Shown piece by piece: positions 1 through 10,368 of a stretch of DNA of 60,000 nucleotides. The notes beneath the pieces were generated by a model, which made no database searches, was not told the origin of the DNA, and worked only from the letters and a program-made list of their open reading frames with translations. Source of the DNA: Takakia lepidozioides. Its lineage: Eukaryota; Streptophyta; Takakiopsida; Takakiales; Takakiaceae. The translations under genes were made by a program, and so were the position numbers. Where the stretch lies: assembly GCA_030704615.1 (NCBI GenBank), contig CM060731.1, forward strand, positions 32,304,001-32,364,000. Reading direction: 5' to 3'. Position 1 is the first letter of the stretch, and each line of letters starts with the position of its first letter.

Positions 1-480
1 GGGAAGGCAATAAGGTCTTCACGACTGGCATATACGACTTCGGAGGATTAACCCCAGGGAGCACGTGGAGAATACCGGGAACGACACGTGGCATGACAGG
101 GTGACTTCCGCGGATTAAACCCTAGGACAACACGTGGATTAGACTGGACATGACGCGTGGCGTGACAAGGTGAGGGAGGTGGGGCCTTCCAAGACTGGCA
201 TGTATGACTCCCGCAGACTAACCCCAGTGCCACATGTGGCAAAAATGGGACATGACACGTGCCAGGACAATGGGCTTCGGGAGGGGCTTTCGTGACTGGC
301 ATGTATGACTTCGGACGTTTAATGCCAGGTCCACACGTGGAGTCAAATTATGCAGGGTGGGGGTGGTCGTTATGACTGGAACATATGACTTCCATGGTGC
401 TCTGTGGAGTCTGGATATAGCACGTGGCACGCGTATGGGCGAACACGGGGGGTGAAAGTGGCACGTGCCGGAGGCTCTGT
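1..480. repeat. Degenerate tandem array rich in CACGTG boxes
   Basis: Imperfect repeats share an anchor of the form CTGGCAT-TATGACTTC, near 23, 194, 294 and (weakly) 374. Each unit also carries one or two CACGTG or CACATGTG boxes, for example near 61, 86, 130, 256, 335, 421 and 461. Unit length varies from about 80 to 170 bp. No open reading frame has protein-like content. CACGTG is the plant G-box core, but a regulatory role is only inference. The array runs off the left edge of the window, so its full extent is unknown. Confidence 0.55.
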
Positions 481-811
481 GGATGGGAGGTAGTCCTATA
501 CATGAGCGTAGTCATGGGCTTGACTCTAGCAGCATTGAAACATAAAGCACCATTCAAAGCACATGAAAACACCATTGAGACATGAAAGCACTTTGAAATT
601 GGAACATCAATTCAAATACAACATGAGTTAATGATCAGAGATCATTTCCATAATCTAATCCGGTGCCACTACAAAAATGCACAAAGCTGCAAAGTCTAAG
701 TAGACTTCCAAATGCCTGAGCAGAAGATGCATACACTGGCATCTCTCGGACTGGTGCAATCCTAACACATGGCAGATGATGCACTCAAAATTCGGGGCAG
801 TCAAACGCTCA
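481..811. other. No gene seen
   Basis: AT-richer unique-looking sequence between the left-edge array and the minus-strand exon that ends at 812. It probably includes the 3' flank or untranslated end of that exon. I see no conserved motif. Confidence 0.4.
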
Positions 812-1090
812 TCACTTCACTTTCTGGATTTTTACAAACTTGTCACTCCAAACTGTAACATGATCTAGAGTGTCTCCCAACTCTGTGTGCGCTGGCTTCA
901 TGGACTTGTTGTGATACGGTAGAGGGGCGTTGGTAAGTGTCACCTGTGTGATCATGATGGCCACATACCCCTCAGGCACCATAGGGTATCCGGCACTCAC
1001 TGAAGACCCTTGTAGACCAACAATGTGGCTAGATGCTACTGTTGCCCTCGAAACCGTGTCGATAAGCCGGACTTGGTCACCCACCTTTAA
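812..1090 (-). CDS. C-terminal exon resembling En/Spm TNP1-like transposase domain
   Basis: This minus-strand exon would start after a CAG acceptor at 1091-1093 and runs 93 codons to a stop at 812. It reads as a compact beta-rich domain: VGDQVRLIDT, then ATVASSHIVG, VPEGYVAIMITQV, a PLPYHNK segment, and finally a LGDTLDHVTVW stretch. In plant En/Spm (CACTA) transposases the C-terminal domain has the same order: a 'V.L.s' strand, a 'vA.g.i' strand, a V.V strand, then 'tl.dAlg..v.W'. I therefore infer a TNP1/DUF8039-like domain. The reading frame stays open upstream to 1210, so the acceptor is a guess. No partner transposase was recognised in the flanks. It could instead belong to an unrelated host protein. 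Confidence 0.35.
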   Translation of the reverse strand, partial: LKVGDQVRLIDTVSRATVASSHIVGLQGSSVSAGYPMVPEGYVAIMITQVTLTNAPLPYHNKSMKPAHTELGDTLDHVTVWSDKFVKIQKVK

Positions 1091-1639
1091 CTGCCATCCA
1101 CCCCGAAAACCCCAGAAGATACATGAGCAAGCTTTCAGGCAAAAATCAAAGCAACAACAACATACACATATGTGAAACAGACAAACATCGCTAAGAATAT
1201 GTGTAAGCACGATTACATAAACTCCATGTGTGCAAATTCAAAAATTGCAGGTAGGTAGGGAACCTGTACCCCATTCTGGCAGTCAAGGACTGGAGGTTTG
1301 GGAGTTGTCTTGCTGACAGGTAGCGCGGTGGCTGCCCCTCAACTGCCGCAGATTGTGAATGGCCAGGTACCTGCACACAGGAACATATGCTCCACACATT
1401 GGACTGGGTTCCCACAAGTACCACTCGTAAATGGGTTGGCGATAAGGCGCTGCAAATTTCATGGGGCAGTGGATTAATCTTACCTGCAATGCCCTGTGGC
1501 CAGAGACTTGCGTAATCCCGGCAGGCACCTACACAGACAAAGCATACTGCACGATGAGTGGTAGCGGAGATACACCGCAGGTTACAGCCATATTGCTTGC
1601 TATGTTGGCAGCTTACTCCCCTACAACTAAAGCTACACA
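1091..1639. other. No recognisable gene
   Basis: The minus strand has open stretches, for example 1283-1528 rich in Tyr, Pro and Cys. They could be an earlier exon of the TNP1-like gene, but I recognise no domain and find no splice pair that keeps frame. Left unassigned. Confidence 0.3.
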
Positions 1640-4600
1640 CATTCCTCAAAAAAGGATGGGTGGGCGGTGCGCCGCCCCCCTTCGCGCCTCTCGGCTAACC
1701 TCGCTGCTATCTGCTAGTTTAGTGCTATTGCTAAACTTCACCCTTTTTTCCACTCTTACTACGGCCCCCGCTAGCGGCTCTGCAATCCTAGTTAAGACCA
1801 TCAGTTTTAGCACAGGTCGCTGCCATAGCTCTCCAGCTCCTCTTCTCCCGCCGCTGTCCATCTTGCACAACCCCCCTGGGTTCTACCGCACCCCCCTCTC
1901 CCCCCTCACTCCCCTGCGCACGTTTTAAGCTATTTTTTACAAGTTTACCGACCACACTCGGCCCAGGAAAGTCTGCTTGAGATCATCTATCGCAGAGGCT
2001 ACAATACCACGTATGACACTGCGTTTGTCACGCAGCCGAGCTCTCAACATGGGGAGTCTACAGATCGCACCTCCTCGCATGGATATTGGCACTCTACTGC
2101 TACACCGTCAAGGGCATGGAAGACCCCTTCCCTATGCTTGGCACTCTCATGGAATTCCTGCGAAACCATTCCCAGGCTGGAGAGCACGTCCAAGCTCTCA
2201 AGACAGTGGAGACAGGGCTGGATGGGGACACTGGCTCAAAATCGCTTGGCTAGGCAACCGACTATTAGGTCACTCCCAACAGCGTTCCAACGGTGCACTG
2301 CACCGATCTTACGTCCCTCTACCAGTTCGACTACATGCAAATGGGTTCCGCTTCATTACAAGGGTTTGCATCGTTATATTGATATACACGCTCACTACAA
2401 GTTGACCAGCTACTGCCAGCTAGCTATCGAGTGCAACCTTGGAGCGGAAGTGCGGGATGTTGATTTGAAGGATAGGCTCACGCTCAACCCCAACTTTCTT
2501 TCTGGCAGACACTTACTTTGCCTTACAACTCCCCAGCTGCACTCTCCGGACTCCCCAGTTTGGTCCCTCCCCCCACTATGCCGATCCACCACTTCTCTGG
2601 TCTCCCACGACATAGGTACGTTCCCACATACCACTCTCCCCCCTCACCCTCCTTTCCCTAACTTCTGGCCCCTCCCAATCGTTGCAGACCCCAAAACGCT
2701 GCCCTCGCTTGCGTGCCCAATATCTACACAAATGCTATTCACAAAGGTACAGCCTCCGACATCTATTCTACTGCCACCTACTCCTCGGTTTACAACCACC
2801 AAGGTATGCTCTCGCGTTACCCTACTCTTGTTTATATCTAGTTGCAATGTCCCTACCCTCTACATAATCTACACTCAAACTCTCACCCTCCCACACCCGC
2901 TCTCCCCCAATGCTCACTGCTCCAACACCCACAATTGTACCCAGCACCTAACTCATCTTACCACCAGGGTGGACCGCACATCCCAGTATCCATACATACA
3001 CTGTGCTCAAAATTGGCCCAATCTCATCTTATACAGTAGCGGGTATGGTCTTACTTTTATAAATATGTTGCTACCTTACTGGGATACTCCCACTGCACCG
3101 ACTACTCATGCCCACTTAAAGGTCTACAGGCCAGTTCTTGAGCTCGCAGATACTGACATCGGATCTTGCTGTGCGGATCTCGGGTTGTCTTCATCCCTGG
3201 CTAGACCAAAAATGCACCAACCCCTCACCAAGTGGTACCCCGTCTCCTGGTATTCTCTTACCCACTCCACTCTTCACTTGTCACAAGCGTAGCATTCCCC
3301 ACATGGCATGGGACTACCACAACAACATACCGAGCTTTCACACGACCTATCCACATAATTCTCTATCAGCAACTGTGCCGCATATTCTCCCAACTACTAT
3401 GCAGATGCTCTTTCCCCCAATGCCTACTCCACCCACCTCCCACCATACTAGTACTGATTCCCCGTGGTGGTGTTCCTGTGTCGTTGGTGCTTACAGGTAC
3501 CCAATGGATTCTGGTGCACACAAGCCGAAGGACCTTCGCATACCCACAACTCACCCCTAGCATCGCCACCCCGACAGTTCCTCTGCCGCCTCCCGACACT
3601 TATCCCAATCAGTTCCCCCCGCAACTCTTAAGGTCATGCTCAACAAAAACTGGCTACCCTACAGGTATGTACCCCACCCACCTTTATACTCTCCTACCAT
3701 GCTCAATCAAAGCTATCAACGGTTCTCCAAATTTGCAGTATCCACTAGCTCTCTAATTGCGTGCACTACACCACGGCTACTCCATAGGTATCAGGCACCA
3801 ACCCATCATCAGCTCTCAAATATGAAAATGCCTAGTCATGCTTTGCAGTCCTCCCTCAACCAGTATCACATGCACGCCATTGAGCCCCGTCTCTCGCAGC
3901 CTAGAGGTCCATGTTACGGTAAGCCTTGGAATGTCCAACACATTCCCCTGCAGCTTGTAGGCACTATACCCAATGACTATACTCTCATAGCCATCCCCTC
4001 ATCTACTGCCATGTACCCAACACAGGTCATCATCTACCTAACTACTCGTTTCCCGCATCGATCTCCATGCCCTGCTGATTTATCCCCTCTCGAACATAGC
4101 CTCCCTGGCATCCCCCACCCTGGCTGACAAATTCCCACACCACCAGACCCATGCATCTTCCATGCACATCCATTACTCAATACCTGTGACCCACCTCTCC
4201 AGATTGCCCTCTCACCCCCACACCATTATGCCAATAAACAACCAGACTTACAACTCATTGTTTTCATGTGCAGTTTCTGCCCATATATTGACACTTCGCA
4301 TTCACCTGCGATTTGGACCCCCTCGCCAAGCCACATCAACCACACAAGCTGCATGGGCTCACAACACCCCCCACTGCGAACAATTGGACTTACATTGGCT
4401 CACATCCCGACAAAAGCTGAATACTTTGACCTGGTGCTGCCATTGGCTGCCCCCCTACAGGCTGACCCAGTTTATTTGGCCATCTGCCACCCCCTCCAGT
4501 CAATTAGCTCTCATCTCTCATCTCTCATATGTCTGTAGTACCCCCATTGCCACATCTGCTGGCCGAGCAGAGCTAACCTCCGCCAACACCTGCTGCCCCT

Positions 4601-5600
4601 AGACAAGATGCTTCTGTCTCCACGGACTGTGACCCCTGTCACTTCCCCCCAAGAACCCCATCAGAATCATCTTGGTTACTGGATTTCCCTAATTAGCATG
4701 CCCTCTCCTTCATCCAATTCAGAGCTTAATTTTATTATATGTCTTGTTGCTGCCAGAACTCTGGCCTATGTCTTATGAATTCCTAGTCCTCCAACACTAT
4801 ACTCCCACTGTCCATACTCACTTGCGTTCCTCACAATTCCATATCCTCATCCACTACTTATACTCCAATCCCCACAACCTGGCACCCATTCTACCCTGAT
4901 CTCCTACGCTTCTACACACTCACACAACACCATGTTAGCACTAACTAGTTTAAACAGATGGCCCACCCCACTCACACATACAATTCTATATCTCCCCGCC
5001 ATACGGTCAAAGCCCCCTTTTGCACAATTCCCCATCTTCACACCCACCCCCACAATCAGCTCACACCATAACATACCCCACACCCTGTTATCATATATTT
5101 GCATCCACGCACACCCTCACTGCCTACACCGATACACTACAGAATATACAAATATCCACAAACATATCACACTCTCCTATCATGTCAACACCGACAGTTT
5201 CTCCCACACAACGCGCTCTATCACCCAGGCACATACCTGTCGCCCAACTTCTCCGCCCAACCCATGCAACCCTATGCACAGTAATTCACCAGTGCAAGGG
5301 CTACACCCTGCCTACTCTCACAGCAAGCACAATATCCACTACTCCAAATCATCCCACCATCTAGCAACCCCCCCCCCCCTCTTGCTACATCACCTCCCAC
5401 CTGCCATCCTTTCTTTTATCACCCCCCTACTTTCCCCAAGTTCCATCCAAGTCACCACCTAAGCCACCCACCCAGAGCTGCAGTATTAAACACCCCATGC
5501 AATCAGCCTGTCCCTTCCCCCCTTGCAACTCATCTAATTGCACCACTTCCAGTAAGTACCCATTAATCAGCCGTCCCCCCCACATTATGCTGCCTACCCA
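1640..5600 (+). other. 4 kb pyrimidine-rich decayed region
   Basis: The plus strand is strongly C+T (and CA) rich over about 4 kb, with runs such as the C tract near 5,370 and a GC-rich hairpin near 1,664-1,680. Many overlapping open frames exist only because stop codons are rare in this composition. One stretch, roughly 2,030-2,640 in a single frame, reads like a protein broken by several TAG/TGA codons (LLAWILALYCYTVKG, then MEDPFPMLGTLMEFL). Downstream, fragments rich in Pro, Tyr, Ser, His and Asn appear in shifting frames. I infer an old coding sequence with a low-complexity tail, or a large noncoding repeat such as an LTR. No domain is recognisable. Confidence 0.35.
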
Positions 5601-5777
5601 GAGCCCAGACAAGCTCTGATATCTCTATTCTTCACACTCGATGCCATTGGCTTGGGTATAGTCTATAGCAATGCTTGTTGCAAACGTCAAACTAGAGAGC
5701 TCCAGAGGCAGCGTGGGGAGCCCTTGTTTCCACCGGAGGAGGAAGAGAACGAAGTCGTTATACTTCACGAGCACTAG
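5601..5777 (+). CDS. Possible C-terminal exon with hydrophobic segment and acidic tail
   Basis: One frame ending at TAG 5775-5777 reads as a short hydrophobic stretch (LFFTLDAIGLGIVYSNACC). A charged tail follows, containing QRQRGEPLFPPEEEENEVV and ILHEH. The composition is clearly more protein-like than the pyrimidine-rich DNA upstream. It could be the last exon of the decayed region before it, or the tail of another transposon protein. No family was recognised and the start is unknown. Confidence 0.25.
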   Translation, partial: EPRQALISLFFTLDAIGLGIVYSNACCKRQTRELQRQRGEPLFPPEEEENEVVILHEH

Positions 5778-6519
5778 GGACAGGAATAGAGCCAGATATA
5801 GAATGAGGATGGAAAGAGTAGACTATGGCATGTAACCAAAGTAATAATTGGACATTGTTAACCGTATTTGGATGCGGGTGTCATCATTGTGTGCGAACGG
5901 AATTCATCCATTTCGGCGTCTTTGTATTATCCAAGAAATAAAGTGGTGGAAAAAAAGTAGATCCGTTGCATGTACTTGTGATATATGTCAGATGTACTTC
6001 GCCGCCTGCCAATACATGGGAGCCTTCTTGCATTCTTTGAAATTCGGAAGTGCCGTAGAAATCTAATGCTAGTTCAATTTCGAGCAGTACTTGCAGATTC
6101 GCAATAATTGTTATGCTTCACATATGCGTCCACGTGTGTTGTACTGCCTACCATGTGGTTTGCATTTCGCCGTCACCGTCGCAATGGGGTCATTCGGTAT
6201 AAAGGGTTGTGTCGGCAATGGTCATGTGTTGCACACACTCATGCGAGGTGTCTCCCGGAGTGTCAGTGTTTGTGCTGTGCTCTTCTGGCACAGCACAACC
6301 TCATTAGATTCGGGGTCTTCCTGTTTACTGCTCTCCAGGGTTGTTGTCGTCTTTCCATAATAGATGATTTAATGTCATGTTCAGGGTTTGTTTTTCATCC
6401 AAATATAGCACGGCTTCTTGTGGCTTCTTATCTTAGAAAACAGTTTTTCTGGTTGGTGTCTCTCAGTGTGGCTGTCTGTGAAGTTCGGTACATGTCATTC
6501 CTACATCATTTGCATGCAT
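5778..6519. other. No gene seen
   Basis: Intermediate-composition sequence before the MULE copy A homology. Short open frames on plus (for example 6,091-6,360) are rich in Cys, Leu and Val without a recognisable domain. The first catalytic block of the transposase is missing here, so the 5' break of copy A lies near 6,520. Confidence 0.35.
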
Positions 6520-8347
6520 CGCCATGTGTACGATCCAGCGTACCAACGTGTGTTCTCCATAGCAATTTGTGATATGCAGTCGGAGGACACTGAATCCCAG
6601 ATGCTCATGTGGAATTCGCTCCTGGCCGTCATGCAGCGCAATGGAATACAGAACACAAATTTTGCGGACTTCATGGCTGATAGTGCACAGGCAAATTTCA
6701 ATGCAGTGCGACGCGTGTTTGGTTCGGGGGATCCTAAGGTCCCAATGGAAAATAGGGAGCGCACATGCCTCTTCCATTGGAGTCAATCTCTGGCACGTCA
6801 TACAAAGCGCTGCATTCGCCCTGACCTTCAGTTGGAGTACAGAAGGCTCTACCTCAAGTACAAAAATGCCACCTCAATGGGAGAAGCTGAGAGCACTTAC
6901 CAAGCAATCCGGGCTTGGTGGTTCTCCTCTGGTGCTGCTACTGGTATCCAACTAAAGGAGTTGGAGGACTGGTTGGTTTTCTGGCACTTCAGGTACAGAC
7001 AGTGGGGAGCTTTCATGACGACGGTAAGCCTCTTCAATCCCAGAAATACAAATTTCACTTTGCATCATGCCTGTTCATTTGGGGTTGTTGGATTGTCACT
7101 TGCAGAACCTCTTCCATTTCCTTCCGTTCCTCACATTTCCATGCAATGCCTCCTGCAAGACATGTCCTTGGAGGACTTGGCCGACATGCCATCCTATAAT
7201 TTGGCGGAGACTGTTCACAACGCCTGGATGCAGCAGTCTACCAAAGCAGGACGTGACTTGTATGTGGCCACTGCTGATGACATGGTGCGGGCTCTTACAC
7301 AACAAACCGGGTACTGCAATTTTCTGATGGGACGGGGCGGAGGCAAGGGCCCTGATACAACTTTGTTGATGCTAAGGGCTGCGAGTAGGTCCGGAGACCC
7401 ATCGAAGATGGCCAGAGCTCTGAACAAGTGCATTGAAGGCTCCCCTTTGCAATCCAGGCTCCCCCATTTGGAAGGCGAGGAAAGATTTGGATCATGCAAA
7501 AGGAAATTGAACACTCCTCCAGGGTCGGATGGAGATTCCCATCGGCCGGATAGGGTCAATTTCTCTGTACCAAGGGTGTCTCCAGTGCAGACTAAGTCAT
7601 GTGCCCGCCCCTTCCCAGGTGGGTCCTCCTCCAGTGGAGCAGGTGCAGATCATGCAAGCACAACAGCAGGAATCCCATTGGAGGAGGTGGTGGCCATGGT
7701 GCATGAATCTGATTGCATTGATAGTGAGTGACATATAGAACGCACCCCACCAGGATCTAGAGTGGCTTGCAGGGCAATTCGGACCTCCTCTTTCAAGAAA
7801 TGCAAATCAAAAATATGCAAAGGCTCCAGAGGGACTCCAGCTCCAACATTCACAGGGTTGTTCCGACCTTATCATAGTGGGGAGTCAAAGGACCACAAGT
7901 TCTGGTTCTGCCCAGACGATATGGCACGATGCATCAAGGGACCTTCGGTGATAATGAAGCCCCCTCCCCCTGCAATTTGGCTTGTGAAACTTGGGACGTC
8001 GCTGTCATCAACCGAGATAAGCATGCAGGAGGAGGGAGGGTTCTGTCTTGCACGGTCCCGGGTGGTGCCCTCATGCACTATCAGCACAGATGTGCCACAT
8101 GCTCCGGCAATGCCTCCACCCGGTGCCAACTCCCACCCAACAAAAAGAGATGGAAAAACAGTGCGTCGTGTCGCTACGGGTGCAGATCACGAATGCAAGA
8201 TGGAATCGGCTAGAATTTTGTAGGTTCGGGTGACTTGTATCACCGAAGTCCCTGCCCCGGGGTATGGACGGATTTACCCAGTGTTGTCTATTGGCTCAGT
8301 TCTTCATGGCAAAGAATATCAGGTTACCGTGGGGAATTCCCCTACGT
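6520..8347 (+). pseudogene. MULE transposase copy A, truncated at both ends
   Basis: Mutator-like transposase homologous to minus-strand copy B. It begins at the HVYDPAYQR block, so the first catalytic Asp region is absent. It keeps the second block (FADFMADSAQANFNAVRRVF) and the C-x2-H that follows (ERTCLFHW), then a helical region ending RQWGAFMTT. A GT donor lies at 7,024, where copy B also has an intron. The matching acceptor reads CAA instead of CAG just before 7,159 (DMSLEDLADMP), so splicing is probably broken. The C-terminal half is in frame, with TGA at 7,729-7,731 where copy C has Trp and a TAG near 8,221. Homology continues to VTEVPAPGYGR-type sequence and stops at 8,347, where repeat R1 replaces the SWIM finger. 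Not functional. Confidence 0.8.
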
Positions 8348-9256
8348 GGGGGGTTGCTATTCCATGAGCTCATGAGCAGGCATGGCTCACCCATGAGCCG
8401 CCAAGTAACACACTTCGAATTTCGGCAGATTTTTTTCGGGCCTAAAACTATAAAATAATCGAAAGTAGTATAAGAAGAGAAGGTTTTCGAAGATTTCCGC
8501 GCTCATGCTGGAAGCACTCCGCTCATAAGTACCAGTGTCCGCTCATGACTTGGAGCCCAAGCTCATGGACCGCCAGGCCAGGTCATAGAAAAACTGAATT
8601 CTGGGCAATAACGGCACCGAAATTATCCCAGAGGAAGAGACGCAAGCGGAATTAGGATCCGGGTTTGGAGACTCTGAAAACGCAATGGCGACCTATAACC
8701 GTGGATAGTATTGTTGCAGAAGTGCAGGATGGTTGGGTATAACGGCGCCGTAATTGGGCACAGGAAAAGAAATAGCCGGCTGAAGGCTCAGGAGTGAAGC
8801 CAATAACGGTGCCGAAATTGGGCTCCGCCCACCAAATACCCGGCTGAAGCCTCCGGAGTGCAGCCAATAATGGCGCCGAAATTGGGCCCCAGAAACCAAA
8901 TACTCGGTTGAAACCACCGGAGTGCAGCCGATAACGGCGCCGAAATTGGGCTCCGGAAACAAAATTCTCGGCTGAAGCTTCCGCAGTCCATCCAATAACA
9001 GCGCCGAAATTGGGCTCCGGAGAGCAAATACCCGCCTTACGGTGAGGGAGTTTTGCAAACTCTCCTGAAACTGGTGCGGATTTGTCTAATAAAAGCACAC
9101 ATGTCGGAGGAAATAGAAGTTCTGCCGCATACGACATTGGCAGTGCAGCAATGATATATCCCTCTTCCGCCGGCCTCGCTCTTATTTTGCTCTTCATTCT
9201 TCTCTGTTGTGCCCATCTCCTCCCTACTCTGAGTTCTTGCTGTGTTGTAAGGCCAT
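8348..9256 (+). mobile_element. Repeat R1: 0.9 kb element with clustered palindromes
   Basis: This segment matches, inverted and nearly full length, the segment 55,011-55,876 (R2). Both share the terminus GGGGGGTTGCTATTCC next to CATGAGCTCATGAGC motifs. Both have a middle with CTCATGAG words, then a block of 63-65 bp repeats centred on GGCGCC, and both end at AGGCCAT. No ORF looks real. There are no obvious terminal inverted repeats and no target duplication. In both places one end abuts broken transposon coding sequence. I infer a nonautonomous mobile or rearrangement-prone repeat. Its class is unknown. Confidence 0.55.
8741..9030. repeat. 63-65 bp tandem repeat with GGCGCCGAAATT core
   Basis: Units begin (AACGGCGCC or variant) at 8,741, 8,804, 8,869, 8,933 and 8,997, a spacing of 63, 65, 64 and 64 bp. 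A degenerate unit also lies near 8,609. Each continues GAAATTGGGCTCC and a region containing CGGCTGAAG and GAGTGCAGCC. The unit is homologous to the inverted one in R2, and its core matches the palindrome array at 14.2-15.7 kb. Confidence 0.85.
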
Positions 9257-9703
9257 GTCGTGCCCGAATCACATCTATCGACGCCAGACGGGAGTCATTG
9301 TCCCAAAAACAGACAACATCATTGTCTTCCTAGATGTTTACAGGGACGATCCTCGACTTGTCCAGCTGAGAGCAATGGAGTTTCTTCCAGGATTGCACGA
9401 TTCTCCTGGACCCCTGCTGGGGAGCAAGTGGTTCATGCGCATCATGGACCTGGACTTTCCGCTGGAGTGGGAGCCGAACAGATCACGCATAGCGTTGTTG
9501 TATCGCTGGAACTGTTGCGAGTGGACTATGATGAGTGCATAGGTGAAAACTTCACGCGTGGACGGACTGGCTCGGAAAGTGGGGACATTCTCTTCAGTTA
9601 TGAAGATGAGGAGGAGGGGAACACACGGCCCACTGTGAAAATGTCCTTCTACAAAGGAGGCGCTATCTATAAACACGACATCCTGTCTTGCATGCTAGAG
9701 TAG
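9257..9703 (+). CDS. Unrecognised ORF pair, probably one frameshifted gene fragment
   Basis: Two overlapping plus frames carry protein-like content. The first runs from an ATG near 9,255 (SCPNHIYRRQTGVIV, IIVFLDVYRDDPRLVQLR, FMRIMDLDFPLEWEP) to a stop near 9,540. The second continues with ELLRVDYDECIGENF and then an acidic SYEDEEEGNTRP and a VKMSFYKGGAIYKHD segment, ending in TAG at 9,703. A frameshift or unseen splice between about 9,400 and 9,540 would join them. I do not recognise the family. The start lies just outside the R1 terminus, so R1 may have truncated an older gene. Confidence 0.3.
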   Translation, partial: VVPESHLSTPDGSHCPKNRQHHCLPRCLQGRSSTCPAESNGVSSRIARFSWTPAGEQVVHAHHGPGLSAGVGAEQITHSVVVSLELLRVDYDECIGENFTRGRTGSESGDILFSYEDEEEGNTRPTVKMSFYKGGAIYKHDILSCMLE

Positions 9704-10368
9704 ACATGTTTCGACTCGCCGACACTCATGGCACATACAATTTGATTCAGAAATCAAGTATCTTCCTTGTGCCATATGGGGAATATACATGCTTGGATAA
9801 TCTTCTGTTAAGGTTTTTTGCAATTCATTGCCAGTATGCTGGGACGTGTCATTTGTCGTATGGATTGCTGTTTGCACAAGGTGCAGTATGCAAATGCTGG
9901 AATGTGCAGTAGGACCCTTCCCACTGGGACACAGAACTAGCAATCTTGTACAGGCATCACATTTGCAGAACACTGACAATATATTGGTAACAAATTGGAG
10001 TCTTCTCATAAAGGTGGACGAAAACGCCAGGATGGGCTGCGAAATCACCACAAATTGAATGAAGAGCAGTAACAAGGAAGCACTATGCAGTATACAGTCC
10101 AATAACGGCGCTGAAATAGGCCACAATGCCCGTGTATCTCCACACAATGTATGTTTTCCTCGGATCCATTAATAGACATAACCAAAATAAAAAAAACATG
10201 CCCATGCCATTCACGGCCAAAACCACATTCTCATGTATTGCGGCACCGAAATGCACCTGGAGCCATGGCGGTGCGGCATCACCAAGTGTATAATTCCTCA
10301 CAAAAAAATAGGGTGCAAGAAGATGAATGTAATATAATTGCCACTTTCTCCTTCCCGAATGTGGAATG
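9704..10368. other. No gene; two isolated palindrome-family motifs
   Basis: Noncoding-looking DNA downstream of MULE copy B. Two members of the GGCGCC family are visible: GGCGCT at 10,108-10,113 and GGCACC at 10,242-10,247. They lie 134 bp apart, about two 63-67 bp phases. They suggest the palindrome family also flanked the 3' side of copy B. Confidence 0.45.

Noticed and set aside
2138-3292. 384-codon open frame in the pyrimidine-rich region
   Set aside because: Stop codons are rare in this composition. The translation has no domain and competes with other frames that look equally open.
8783-9272. Overlapping minus-strand ORFs in R1 with repeated RRRYRLHSGG-like peptides
   Set aside because: The peptides come from translating the 63 bp repeat in several frames. 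R2 does not keep the frame.
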